In this document: positions 25,083 through 39,738 of the stretch, one piece after another
Layout of the letters: each line of letters opens with the position of its first letter
Position numbering within the stretch: position 1 is the first letter of the stretch
DNA from: Viscum album
Lineage: Eukaryota; Streptophyta; Magnoliopsida; Santalales; Viscaceae
NCBI GenBank assembly: GCA_963277665.1
Contig: OY728157.1
Coordinates: 368,666,067 to 368,730,066, forward strand
DNA: 64,000 bases
Direction: 5' to 3'
Position numbers and translations under genes: made by a program
Notes under the pieces: model-generated
What the model was told of the DNA's origin: nothing
Databases searched by the model: none
What the model saw: only the letters and a program-made list of their open reading frames with translations

Positions 25083-27449
25083 TTTTATAATCTAATTAAT
25101 GGTTTTTCTCCACTAAGAGGGAGGGTGAGTCAGTGGTATCATTGTTTTAAAATTATCTTTTAATTCAACCTTTAGAAATTTGTTCATTTTATTAATCCAC
25201 TAAACTTAAACTCTCAATATAACATCGAGTGAAGTTATTTTGATAGAGATAGCATCAAAATGTATTCATACACTTCAGTTGAAAGGCCCATTCCATTCCA
25301 TGTTGTTTATACAACCAAACATAGATTATTTACTATCACTACAAGTGAATACAACGACACATAACTACTATTCCCTCTCTACAACAACATTGAATCCATC
25401 ATGACCTCTCTTCCTCCAGATTCCACTGGATATTTCTGCTCTTATTAGATTTAAATTCAAAAAGATATTCTTCTCTAGATTCTTTTCCTCCAAAATAACG
25501 GTGTATACCCCTTCCTTCTGTACTTTCTCAATAAATTCAGTGATTTTGGTCTAAAGACTCTATCTAGATTTTATACAATCAAGATTCTACATGATTTTTG
25601 AATACTTAAGAACTCCTAGATTTGGTTGAAATTCTATCCTAGATACATTTCTGTATTAGGTCCTCAAATTAATATTTAATGTTTGATCTAACATTCTTCA
25701 TATCATGTATGATGAAATTATTCAAAAAACAATAATTATGAAATTGAAAATAAATCATTAATCCATGATTTAAAATACCTCATTATTTTTTAGTTTAATG
25801 AATTCATTTAAATGTGTTATGAATAACATGTTTATTTTTATCATTACAAATATTAATTCTTGGAGGATTTGGGTATCATATTTTTCATTTAAATACTTGA
25901 TAATTACTATGGGTATATTTCCATCTTCATATAACCTGAAATACCAAAGGGATTCAGGTTATTGATCATTACTTCTCATTTATTTTGAAATGTATCTATA
26001 CTCACAATGTATTTTAAAACATCCTTTAAAATACCTATAAAATTTAGGCTTCTCCATTTTATCCATGTTGCTTTATCATCCAATAAAAATAGCCAAAAAC
26101 TTTTGATCTTTAAAAAAATGTGTACATGAATAGCACATCGTCTATGGCCCTTCCTTATTTTCTCATTTAATGTACATTCATTCATTTATAACTACGTGAA
26201 TATATAATCTAGATCACCCATTTTAATTTATCAATGCATTTACCTCATCTCAAGGATCTGCTTCATCTTGTAACCACATGACTCATGTATCTTTGTTTGT
26301 TCAAGGAAGTTTATGAATATCATTGGAAATGAATATTTCAAACTCACTTGGATCTCAAAAATTATGTGGACCTATTAATTTTTTATGAAAATTTGATTTC
26401 ATTATGGTGAATTTAGGGTATAGAAAACTAGGCATGCAGAAGATCTTAGAAAATTGTGAGGTTAAAGATGATCATATAATTGAATGGATGGTGCAAATAA
26501 ACTAAATCGCATAGAAAAACATTAATATTTTAGTTTTTTTAGTAGATAAATAGTGCATGTGAACTTCTACCATCCAAAATAATAGTTCTATTCTTTCCTA
26601 GATAACTTACTATGAAATATTTATTCACTATTATCTTGCCTTGGAAGGGGGTTCTGGACGCACAACACTATGCATAAACTCACCCTCACTGAGTCTGATC
26701 TAACTGTGTAGCCCTCCGAGGAAGCCTAATTATTCCTTGCTCGCCCTCCATGATATCCCTATGGGTTCTATGCTTACCCACTACCCTACCTCTATGCAAG
26801 CTTAGTGATCTAGCTCTCATGCATGGTTATGATCCTCCTTACACTTTGTGAAATTGAGATGGCTTCATTGTTGGCTTGCATGGCCAATTTTTTTATCTAA
26901 AACATAGAATAAAAATACCTAAGTGAAATTTGGCATATATGAAATTACAAATAATAATTCCAACCCATATTCTTAATCTCCCTCAATAATTCCTTATTTA
27001 AAATATAAATATATTTCTTCATGGACTAATTTTATAAAAACTTCTTAGGAAACAATCATTATAATTCATAACCTTCATATTTAATCCTTCCAAAAAAAAT
27101 CTTCATGAAAATGAATATTTTAATTAGATTTTACAATTATTATTCACTCAAATAAGGTATATCCACTTGTTTCAAACATTCTGCACTTCTTCGAAATTCA
27201 TTTCACAATTGTCTATTTCATTAAATATCGATTCATCAATCATCACACTTACACATAGAATCTCCCAATCATGAGATCTAATTACATAAAATGAATCCAT
27301 AAAATGTCCCCAAGAATCCTCTCTTCATTAGTAACACACCAAACACTTAACGACCTGTCATGGACAACAACTTCATCACATGGTCTCAATATTTAATGGT
27401 TACCAAAAGAAAATTATAGTTCTTCTTGTTTTTACAATAATATTTCAAA
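25083..27449. other. Probable LTR and other decayed repeat, unassigned
   Basis: If the primer site at 25069 is real, the left end of this stretch is a 5' LTR in minus orientation. No second copy was seen. A compositionally distinct, GC-richer patch covers about 26640-26890 (GGACGCACAAC, CCCTCCGAGGAAGCC, CGCCCTCCATG) without a readable frame. Confidence 0.35.
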
Positions 27450-28544
27450 TACTTTTATAAAAGGGTTTTCCATATATTTCAATACCATTTAATGAATTTT
27501 ATGATTCAATATGGATATTATCTAATAATAGAGTCCATATTTTTTATTTACATTTTTTTGGAATATGTTTTAAGGAAATTATCATGAAACTTATTTCTTT
27601 CCATAGGTTAATTAAACTATAAAGGAATGGTGATTGCTTTTGTGTTCTTTTGTAATTCATATGTATGGTTCATTATTATGTAATGGGTGGGTCCATTATA
27701 GACCAATAATTAATTGGATAAATATTTACATCTCATGAGATAATATGTAATGGATTAGTTAGTGAGCCCAATCAACTATGCCACTTGGTCTATTGAATGA
27801 TTATTGGTAATGGGGAGTGAACCCAATACACTATGAGATATTGTCCACTATCTGATGTTGGTATTTGAAGTGAACCATGAAAAAGGAAATCATTTTATAT
27901 ACTTTTTTATGTTCCATACTTTTATACCATATTCTTATTCCTATGTCATGGTCTCATGGATCATGTTTCATTATGTTTATGAATCATTCATTTGGTTATA
28001 TTGAATATTATACCATGAATTATGATTTTCAATATATGTTAATTGGGTATTATTTTTATACATTATGATCATATACCTTGATTATGTTTTCATACCCATT
28101 TGATATTTATATGCTATCTTATGATCTTTAATTTTTATCACTTTTGTTTTCTCTTATAAAGAATTTTATGTCACCCTTTTCTTATGTTTCTGTTTCCAAG
28201 GGTTATAAGGAAAATAAATACACATGATATGACTATAATGGTATCACGTGTCGATGTTTTAGTTGGAGATGTGAAATATGTAATGTAAAATAATGAATCT
28301 ATTATATAATGGGAAAAATGTCTATTTTATGGAAGATATATGGGTTTTATTAGTTAGTGGATTTTTCATAACTCTCTAAAACTATAATACTAAAGAGTAA
28401 TAGGTATTTAAGTGAATTTGTATTTGTTATTTACATTACAATCATGGAATTTTAATTTTTGGTTTCTTTAGTTATTATCAAAGTAATAATGCAAAGGATT
28501 TGTTTTTAATACCATATTCTGGTTTATGGTTCTTGGGTGTTATA
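27450..28544 (+). repeat. Fragment of L-family LTR in opposite orientation
   Basis: The reverse complement of this stretch resembles the left part of the L1 LTR. GTCACCCTTTTCTTATG...CCAAGGGTTATAAGGAAA at 28172-28214 is the complement of the L1 segment near 15630-15675. TGGGTGGGTCCATTATAGA at 27684-27702 matches the complement of TATAGGTCCCACCCATCT near 16065. It ends TTGGGTGTTATA near 28544, equivalent to the L1 terminus TGTAGCAGCCCAA read backwards. The other end is not identifiable, so it is a truncated or nested copy. Family membership is fairly secure; boundaries are approximate. Confidence 0.55.
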
Positions 28545-31500
28545 TATAATTTGATAAAAATACACATATTCTATTATAAATAAATGATATTCTACTAATT
28601 TTTCTATATATGAACTATGAATCATTCTCACTAGTTGAGATATCCTTCAGAATCATACATTAATGCCGCAAATAACAACCTTGTTCTTTAAAAATATAAA
28701 TGGTCACTTACATGGTTAGGAAAATTAATCATTAATAAATTATTATTCAAATTATCTCATAGAACATAAAAAATATCCATCCCATTATTGGTATCCCATG
28801 GTCACATATATAGCATTGTAGGATCCCTTGGGAATCAACCATTTCTCAAAAAAATATTAGACTATTGACATAGCTCCAAAAATCAAGATTGATTCCCAAT
28901 AGAGGATATCAATTCCATTGGCCTATAAATACTTTATATAATAAGTTATAACCCTTGTATAGGATTAGGGATTATAAATAATTGACAAAATCTAGTATCA
29001 AATAAATAAATTGAGTGGTTGATAGTATTCAAAACATGACCCTAACTACCATTGGTCCCATGATATCTTTCACTTCTACTGTAGGAAGCTGTTTGTACCC
29101 AACTATATAACCTCAATGGCCCCACCATATTCTTCCCCATATCTAACTTGTATCTAGTCCTTGTGGTTGAGTAATTTCCCTATGGTGAACTCTATAATCT
29201 ACTCCATATGGTATATGGAAAGCCTATATTTTTTATTGTTGCTGATTAATTTATGGTAATTGTAACTAAGGGTTCCTATAGAAATTATGGGATGAACCAT
29301 CCTTCATTTATTTCAGGTATCATGAATAATTCAATAGTCTTCCCATAATATGTCGATATCATAACAAAAGATAGTCCTTATATCCTAGGATCTGACACTA
29401 TAATTTCTAATATCAACCCTAGTCAAAACCTTACTTGAATGTATCCAATCAACCAACTCTATTGTATCCAACATTTTTTTAGTAATGTATTAATATATGA
29501 GAAGCCATGTGACCCTAAATCTTATGTCCCATTATAGATCCCAAATTCCAATCCCTCATCTTCTCATCATAAATTATATCAAAAATATATATTTTATAGT
29601 TTCAGAATCACATATAAAACTCTTTAATGGTTGATCTCCACAATATAGTGGAAAATAGGTCTTGATTCAAAACAACCCTAAGAGTCATAGATAAAATCAC
29701 TTTCCTATAATGACTTTCTAAATCAATCCATTATATGAAATTCACATATCTATAACTGGTATAAATATTTTCTAACTATATAGTTTCACATGATAATAAA
29801 CTCACAACCGAATCAATACAATAATTATCTATAGTACATATGAGATTTGGGTATAACTCCACCTCATCATCCACTATGCAGTATTCTCATAATAGGTTGC
29901 ACCATATAATTTGGTAACCTTTACATATTGAATTATTATAATGAATAATACTAGGTTTCATCAATCATCAATCCTAAAATAAAAACTTTTTACACCTCCT
30001 AAAGATGGTCATGAGAATGAAATCATTTCCATCATCCTATAGGAATTTCTAAAATAGAATAATATCACTTGATCATCACATTAAGGATATGAATTTATAA
30101 GAAACATATTATTCCATGGTACACCACATAAAAAACATTCTCTCATAAACAGAACATGAAAATATCATGTCTTAAAACTATATGATGCTTGCATATACCT
30201 AATAATTTACCCTAAAGATAGTATATCACCAGTTGGGTATTGAAAATATATAATTAGGTTCCTTTTTTAAGAATAAATAATCCTCCTACTTCTTTCACTA
30301 ATATCCATGGACTATGATCTATCATAATTTTAGAAATACAATTACCATAAATACCTAATGAAAAAATTTGTCTATTCTTTCTCTAATCTCTATCTTGAAA
30401 AAAACTAAATATGTTAGAATTCTATCATGACCCAACCTCATTCGGAATCCTCATGATTCAATAATGAGACTATGTATGACCCCCCATGTCTACCTCCAAT
30501 AGGTAAGGGGTTGGAGAATAGCACTATGGGTATAAATAACACCCTATATGGGAGAAATTACCCTACAAAATGAATTTGAATTCAACAAACAAGTAAATAT
30601 AATTTTAATGATTATATATATATATAACACAATTCCTGATAATATCCTAAAACCAAAGAAAAATATAGAAAAATGATTATCTAATCATATAACATATTAA
30701 AGATACATAAAAATATAAATACAACAGGTACAACCTAGTATCAAGGATCCATGTGCCCAATATAATGGTTACCAATACCACCAATGACACTTTCTTTATA
30801 ATATAAAAAATAGTATATGTAAAATATAGGTAATTTTAAAAATACTTAATAGGTTCCTCCCTAAAATTATCACATATTAATTAGTATGTATAATGTTAAT
30901 GATTCTTTTATATAATATATTAATCAAAATAACAACTGATAGGGTTTCCAAGGTCTACTCCATTATCATCATAATTACAATCACCAAAAAAATTATATTA
31001 TATATATATATATAACCCATACTATGAATAAAATGAAAAATAATGAAGGGGACCCATATGGAAACTCTCATAATATATCTCACCATAGATCCCATCATCA
31101 ATATTCATATATCTACAAACCTAAATATTTTCATGTGTATAGTGTAACTTGAAATATTATTACCTAGCCCTATTGTAAACCTCATCTCCCACTACATGTT
31201 GGTCATGCATAGCCTTGAATCATAATGGGTAGTATTTAGTAGATAATGATGAGTGAGAATCTATATATAAATAACATATTCCTACAATTATACACATAAT
31301 TCCAAATACAATAGTTACCACCAATTATAAACCTTTATTACATTTTATAATGAATTATTAGTGTTCATAATAATATATAATTTAGAGAATTTATAATTAC
31401 ATAGAGGAATGATTTTCAACTACCTAGAATTTTATAACTAGTACCTATTGAAATTTTCTTAGAGGAAATATTTATAATTACCCTAAATTTAAATAAAAGT

Positions 31501-33449
31501 CATAATTAATAATCCCCCAAAGAACCATTTATTATTACATGGATTAAATCTCATAACATAACTCATAATTACATGGATGAAAAATAATATATTTAATAAT
31601 TATTATTATTATAAATTATCCAGTAGGAAATAAAATTAATTACCTTTAAATACCATTTGAAACAAGTCTAAAAAAGTGTAAATAATTTTGTAGGTATACT
31701 ATTGATAATTAATTCAAAACACAATATATTATCATATACTATTATTTTACAACAAAATACACATAAATACAACATTATACATAAATATATATATCTAAGT
31801 CAACAAATATATCATTAACCATAACTATAACATTAACTACTATGTATATCTATATAAATTTACATATCTACTATTGAATAAAAAATACTCATCACTCATT
31901 ATAATTATTTCATCTTATTCCATAAGAATCATCATTTTATCCTTTAAATAAATAATCAAGATAATGGAATCTGTAGTACATATAACCCCATTACATATAA
32001 TCGAAATGAATACATCCATATTTTTAATATACTTTTCCATGAATAATCTATGATAACACATTTTACCATATAAAACATAAGGGTAAACTACAAGAAAATG
32101 GTAATCATGATGACCACTATGTATGAGTCTATATAGTTAGTTCCAAAATGACATAAACATAAATAGTTTCCATACAATCTTCTGTAACTGGCCATCAATA
32201 GTTCCTTTACTCCAAAGAGTGGGATGACCCCATAACTATGTGGGATGATCCCATTATAACAGACTACCATTATATCCCATATTAACAACAATGCCTTGTT
32301 TATTTTATCTATGAAGTGTCACAACCCCATACAAAAATTACTTCCTTGTTCCATGTATCATAAATCACATCATTATGCTACTCAAGGTATTAGATAACAT
32401 ATATCAATATTATAACACAAATTAAAATTTTGTGACATAAAATTTAATAAACAAATATATTAAAACATTCACCTCCAAAACCATATAATAAATATAACAA
32501 TAAATAATTCTCATTTCTATATTTTTTACATAATAATTAATAATTATATTAAAATCGAATTACTTAGTTTACCAAACGAACTATCCATTTTCCCACCGTT
32601 TTTATTTAATTATGTAAATATATATAAAATCAACAATTTTAATATGAAAATCCATATTTTTTATTGACATATATGTCCTCATTTTATTTTATTTATTTCA
32701 TTATTCATGAATAACAAAATCAAGATTTATAAACATATAATTCATTCATAAATGGAATTCTAAAGTCAACTACCTCAAATATGAAATGATTTAAAATCAA
32801 TAATCCATTGATGATCATCATTGATTTATAATCTAATTCCAATATTCAGATACCTCCCTTTGATATTCCATAATAAACAAGCACTAAGACTTTTCATCCC
32901 TGCGATTATAGAGATATTAGAGGGAATATGGGAGAGAATCCTCAGAGTTGTGAAAATGAATCCAAATCATGTTCATCATATAAATCCATCACTAATTCCA
33001 CATTTCACCACTCCCATAAGTGACCATTCCTCATCCAATTCATATCTCCCTTTCAAAACCCTAGATTAATTTTTGTATATAACATTAAATTATAATTAAT
33101 AAAATATCTATCCATATTCTTCTAATATTGAATTTCATTTCCACTACATATATTTCAAAATAATTTCCAAATAAAATATATATAAAAATTATAAAAAATG
33201 AATTAATAAAATAAAAAAATATACCAACACCGATATTAATTAAAATTGTTTACCACCTCAAAATAATATATTCAATCCCATATATAAATTAAACATCTTG
33301 GATCCAATGACACACTCGAATTTATAATTTTTTACATGGAAAATTATACAATTTTACCATTCATAGAAAATATTTGTCAAAAATTTCATAAACTCTCAAA
33401 TGTCATTTTTCATGGTCCATAAAAGATTAAAATTTTAAACAAATTTCTA
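28545..33449. other. Unresolved decayed repeats, A-rich on this strand
   Basis: About 4.9 kb with no gene. Two strings resemble LTR starts: TATCATGACCCAACCTC at 30423 and TGTCACAACCCCATAC at 32317. Their flanks do not match each other, so they are not a pair. TATATATA runs lie near 30614 and 31000. TTTCAAAACCCTAGAT near 33052 resembles leader sequence downstream of a promoter, but nothing confirms it. Confidence 0.35.
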
Positions 33450-36341
33450 TAGATATTATTGATGGGTTTTTTTATGTAAGATATATTTCCAGTTAGAGGG
33501 ATTAGTTTCTAATTTGAAAGTAAAATGGCTATTAGATTTAGAGCCCTTATACTCTAATGTTTTTATATTGTTGTTATTTATGTTATGAAATTATATATTC
33601 TATTTTATTATGTTGTTATCGATTATTATTAATTAATTAAATGTTATAGAATATTTTATTCTAATTCATATTTTGGTTGATGAGTTTGAGGCATTATTTT
33701 GATTTATTGTTTTGATATTTTAGTATTTTTGGTTATTCACATTGTATTTGCTTCAAAAGTATATATGTTTAGGGTTTTGGTGGTAAAATATGGTTGTGGA
33801 AACCTTAATTGGGATTATATTTTATTATAATTATATAATTATTTATTAAAAATAAATTTTTCATTTGGTTGATTTCATTAGTGTTCACATTTGAATTTTT
33901 TTACATATTGAGGTTGATTATTTTAGAGTATGATCTTACTTAATACTCTCATTTTCTCACATACCTAAATTATTATAGATAGTTTTCACATTAAATAGTT
34001 TGAGATTAGGTAATACTACTCTTTTATCCTGAGTGGAATTTTGTGGATGTGTTAGAGTCAATAAAGTATTTACTATACATTTTATGAATGATTTATGATT
34101 GTATGAATTAACAGAAAATGTGTATTTTTATTGTGGGTGTTATTAAAGAAATTATAAATTTGTTTTGATCATTAGTTTTAACATATTTTACCGGGATTAA
34201 AAATTTTAATCCCTATGTTTTTATGAGTTTATACCCTTGGTTCTAGTACCCTACTCTGGGACTATTATAGGTGTCAATTAGGGGTCACACTCATTCTCGT
34301 TGTAGAATCATTTGGGGTCTCAGTGTGGTTATGTATTAAAAAATTTATATTAGTTCTTTTGTTGAAATATATGTCGAATATTTGAGAGAGTCATTAATAA
34401 TTTTTCCATTTTACTAATATATTAATGATACCATTTGATAATAGCATTTTTTGCTTGCCTATGAAACTAGCTTGGACAAAAAATCCCTTATGACTTGAAC
34501 TAATGACCCTAATAGTCTATTAATCATTAAAAAGGAAGGGTGTACTAATTATTGGGATGAAAATTAGGTGAGTTACATGTTATATTATTATTTTCTCAAG
34601 TGGTTAAAATTACAGTTTTAATGATTTTATAATATTTTTTTATTTCAAATTCTGATTTATAGTTGTGTTTATATTACATATCTATTTTTATTTTAATTTG
34701 ATTTTACTAAAAATATAAAAGGAAATGGTTAATAAAAATAATTATTCTATAATAAAATTATTTTAGTTATTTTATACTTAATAATTAAATATGTATTTTA
34801 TAAATTGAAATCTTTTGTGCCAATATTTTTTATATTTCATAGAAATTATCATATTCTAATAAATTAGAAACCCTTTATATTTAATAAAATTAATTAGTTT
34901 ATGAACATGTATTAAGATTATTTTAATGCTAAATAATATCATCACAACTATTATGAAGATTTTGGGTTGTATATAATAAGTAGTTAAATATAAATAAATT
35001 TATTATAGGAAAGTATTGTTTAATATTTTATGATATAAATATATTATTATGTCTCATTTTTTAAATTGAATGTTTGGCGTACATTGGTATATATATTTAT
35101 TAAATTATATTTCATAAATAAGATGGTATGTGAGATATTTATGACATTATGTTAAACTTTATGTTGTGAAAAATTTTAGTCTTTTAATTAACTATTTTTG
35201 AAATCATGATATCTAACACAAAAATATTTTATTATCACAATAATATGTTTTTGAAACTTTTTTAGTTTTAATTACTGTAAAAGTTAATGTAGGATTAAAT
35301 CACTTGTTAAATAAAATTTTCATTCAAAATTAATTTAAAATATATTTAACATAAATGATAAGAATATTATAAGGCAAAAGTTATTAGTTTTAAATAGAGT
35401 TTTTTAGATAAATGTTTTGAGCCATTATCTGATATATTGATAACATGATAATATTATTTAATTAATAAAGAAATTTTTAAATCATTTAAGGGTGAATAAT
35501 AACTATGGAATGTAATATTTTGATCAAGATATAATTTTTTAGAACTTTTATTCCAGTATTCATTATCATTGTATAATATTGATGTTCTAATTTGTGATGT
35601 TTGACTTAATTGATTGTAATGTCATTATGATTTTTTTGTAACATTATTTATTTAAGTAATCATTGAAATATGGTAATTTAAAGTTCAAATATAATTTTAA
35701 TGTATACTAATAATATTTTTATAATATTAATTTAATGAAAAATTATAGAAAATTTACCATATATTTAATGGTGTTATTTAAAACATTTCAGTTTAAAAAT
35801 TAATTTTACTGTTTTGATTTTTGTGGTTTTAAATTCATATAATATGAAACAATTATTTTTTATGAAAATTAATGTTTAGGTTTGAAAAACATAGTATAAC
35901 ATGTTAAATGTGGTCTAATGTACATTTTTATTTACATTAGGGGATTATTTATTTCAAATATTCTTGAATTAAAATTTGGTGATTTATTTATTGTCATGTT
36001 CGGTTATGGTAAATGGTTTATTAATTGTCTATGTGGAGAGTGTTTGTGGTGAAGAACTGTTAGGGGATGCTAGTTTATAATGATGTCATATTTTATATAA
36101 GGGTTAGGTTAGTAAGTGTTTTGTTCTATTTATAGGGAAGATTCATATTTCATTTTCTTCATGATGTACTGAATTTCATATTGCATAATGTGATTTAATT
36201 ATTTATGATAAACATGTTAATTTTGATAATTAATTTGATGGAAAAATCATCAAAATTATATACATGAGGAGAATGAGGAATCATGGGATATATTATTATT
36301 ATTATTTTAATGGGAAGTGGTACTAAATTTTCTATATGGTA
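33450..36341. other. T-rich block of unknown origin
   Basis: Between two A-rich stretches the top strand turns clearly T-rich over about 2.9 kb. This is consistent with a repeat inserted in the opposite orientation to its neighbours. A somewhat GC-richer patch lies near 34190-34330. I found no coding motif, no LTR pair and no poly-A tail. It ends where L2 begins. Confidence 0.35.
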
Positions 36342-38932
36342 TAAAATCCCAAAACCTGTACTCCCAAATCTGGTACTAAAATCGTATAAATTTCAGTTCT
36401 GGCTATAATGTTATTACCTGCGACCCAATTTTTTTCAATCCAAACCATAAAACCCAAAAAAGGAAATAATGGATAACTATATTTATGAAGGAAAATTTAT
36501 GTTTAGAGTATTAGATAATTAGTAAAAACTCTTACATAAATTATACCAAAGTCATCAAAATATCATTTATCCTCCATAACCTAGATTTTCTTAATTTGCA
36601 TTCTATTATCATCATATTCCATATGAAATCCCTTCATGATATAATATATTCAACCATATTATTTATATTATTTGGAAGAAGAAATATATGAATCGTGGGA
36701 TCAATTTCTCATTAAGAGTAAGAATAAGAATTTGAAATGGAATTTCATCAACAAAAATAGTATGTTCATAAGGGTGTGACAACATAATTAATGTGCATGA
36801 GAAAATCATAAAATAACTTATACCCATCAGTACCTGAATAATTAATCATGTAACATGCATAAGGCTTTAACAAAAGAAAGTTTCATAAGAACCAATATTC
36901 ATGATCCATGTGATTTCAATATTGATCATAGTAAACATTATAAAACTGTGGAAAGCTTAGATAAAATGTTTTTGTATCTTAAAACATCATATTTATAGAA
37001 TAATTAAAGAAACCTCACATAACCCTTATATTCCTAATAACCATATGACCAAATTCCAACATAATAATCTATAGAACATAATCATTACCCAATTTATTGG
37101 AGATGTATTTTGTAATACACATATTATAAGATATAACGGGCTCACCCAGTTCTATAACTTCTACCTCATCATATAAGATAAAATGGGATCACCTTGGGTT
37201 ATCTTGTCTACCCCATCATATAAGTTATGATAGGATCACCCAATGCTATCTAAGTCTCCCTATCGTATACGTAATTTCTAATAACCACAACATGAATAAA
37301 GTACAAATATATTATATATAATCCATAAACTCATTAAAAAATCATTATTCCTTTCAAAAATTGGTTTACCTATGGAAGGGGAAAGGGTTTCACAAAAAAA
37401 TTTATAAACATGACGAACTCGTGGAAGAGAAAATGGTTTCATAACAATCTCTTTTAAGTAATATTATTCCATCAAGAAAAATAATGATTACAGTAACAAA
37501 ACTAAATATCACTATTAGAGGATAAGTAAAAATAAGGGTAGATAATGTTTATTAATGAAAATAACATTAAAAGTTAATTAATAATATTTTTGAGAAAAAA
37601 ATCATTTTAATTTTTAAAATTACTTTTTAAAACATAAAACATTTTGAAAATCCTATTCATTGAAAATCATTTTAAAAAAATTATTACATTTATAGCATTA
37701 AGATAATATTTTAATTAAAAATATCCTTTTAAACATTAAAAGGAAGCATTAATGAAATTATGTTCATTCTAGTATGCAATTTTGTTTTGTCAAAAAGAAT
37801 ATTCCTTTTATATGGTAAAAATATTAGAAAAGTGCCTTGTTCGGAATGTGATTAGAATATTCCATGAAAAAAATTTAAAAAGAAAAAATATTATAAAATT
37901 ATTTATAAAATTATTTTTTTAATTTTAAAAATATTTTTGAAAATATGTTTAAAAAAACTTTTTTTCGGAAGAAAACATATTTCTGTCCGAAGAGATAAAT
38001 AATGTCAGATCTTATTGAAAAAACAATTTCAAATATTTTAAGTACAATATAGTTTCAAATGGTACTATTACTTATAAATTTATTTAATAACCTTAGGATA
38101 AGAAAATTAATGAGTTTATTAAGATATTTATTATAATATTTGATCATTGGAAGTATAATCATAAACAATCCTGATAAATGATGAGATTGTAACAGAGGAA
38201 GCTTACCACATTTGTAACTTTGAATCATAATCCCCATGGAATAATAACATTAAATTAAACATAGAATGTTATTAAAATAATTATATTCATTACATAACAT
38301 GTAAAATGGTCCTTATATGCACCACATAAAATAATATAGTTGTATAAAGTAACTAACATTTAAAAGATAGAAAATGAAATAAAAATACCCTATTGATTTG
38401 GATACATTTGAATATGTAAACCACATGAAAGAGAGATCCTAAAATGAATATTATAATACAGATAAATTTAAGGATAATAATAATAAAATATATTCCCTGT
38501 CATTATACACACCATATAACAAAAATAATTGGTGAATATGGAACATATATCAAAAAAATAAAAGTTAGATGAGAAAACACTTACATAATGTTTCGTTTTG
38601 TTTAAAACTAATTTAGACTCATGTGTATTGGTTTCACACATGTCATTAACATATAAAATAACAATATTAATATTTATAATACCATATAATATCATTTTAT
38701 AAACATATTATCGCCCTCTAATTAATAATATTTTATTGTTTTCATTGTTTTTTGTGTTAATTGCCTCATTTTCTAATGCATAATTTGTTATAAAAGTCTC
38801 TATTATTATGAATCAAATATAGTTATATCACCTCCATAATAATAATAATGAAATAATAATAAAATTTTTATATCAATAACACTTTTATTAGTAATCATTA
38901 AATATGGTATTGAAAAAAATGTATATTGCGAT

Positions 38933-39554
38933 CATAGAGACAGTAGGTCCTATGTATGTAGGAGTAACATTTTCGTTTTTCAATGGTCATTATGGAAACA
39001 CAAGAAGTTTTATTTTATCCTTAAATAATAATAATAATATAATATATTTGTATATATATATTATATTATTTCTCTAAATATACTTATATCTATCATCTAC
39101 ATTGTGTGGTTGGGAAAAGAGAGTCACATCGCTTCGTGAAGGCATTAGTCCACATGTCCATGAATGATGTTATCTTGTTTTTAGTGTAAAAAATAAAATG
39201 ATATATTATCTTTTAAAAATGATAAATATGTTATTAAAATTATAATTATTTAACTTATATCATTGATAATCATTAAATTTATCCTTGTTACCTTCCATTT
39301 ATTTTGATAGTGAGAAAATGAATTGTATCTCTCTACAAGGTGTTTGTCCTCTGAACATACAAAAAATGTTATCATATCCCCGACGGAAGAGAAGTTAGAA
39401 AATATGTATATGATCTAATGACTATAGAGTAATAAATATTTTAACAACATCATATATATATAAATATATCCATCATCTCACCCAATCGTGAATGGTGGAA
39501 ATGGAATAAATAATGACATCGGTTCACGAGGTGGTAGTATACCATACACACGAA
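38933..39554 (-). repeat. Four tandem decayed GC-module units in the L2 LTR
   Basis: Units begin near 38933, 39135, 39333 and 39525, about 200 bp apart. Each keeps part of the pattern (AGAGACAGTAGGTCCTATG, CGTGAAGGCATTAGTCCAC, CAAGGTGTTTGTCC, CACGAGGTGGTAGTATACC), followed by ATGATnT. L1 and S1 have only two units at the same place, so the array has expanded in L2 or contracted in the others. The individual units are weak; the common spacing and following sequence make the set credible. Confidence 0.5.
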
Positions 39555-39722
39555 TAATGATTTCGTAACCCGTTTGATGGAATTGAAGATTATTTAGGTC
39601 ATTAAATTACTATAAAAATATCCCATTATATATAAAATACTATTATTTCATATTAGTATTTTTTATTAATAATTTAATCAGGTGGAGAGAAAAAATATAA
39701 TAAAGACACCCATTCAAGAAAA

Positions 39723-39738
39723 TTACCTCTTCTTCGGG
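39723..39738 (-). promoter_or_regulatory. Splice-donor-like conserved block (L2)
   Basis: The minus strand reads CCCGAAGAAGAGGTAA, identical over all 16 bases to S1 at 58855-58870, although the surrounding LTRs are strongly diverged. It lies 198 bp after the last GC-module unit, the same spacing as in L1 and S1. Confidence 0.5.

Noticed and set aside
30614..31014. TATATATA tracts as promoters
   Set aside because: Simple AT repeats are expected at this base composition, and no gene or LTR start lies downstream.
30423..32330. LTR pair suggested by TATCATGACCC and TGTCACAACCC
   Set aside because: The sequences after the two starts do not match each other, so there is no LTR pair; the strings are common termini of unrelated families.
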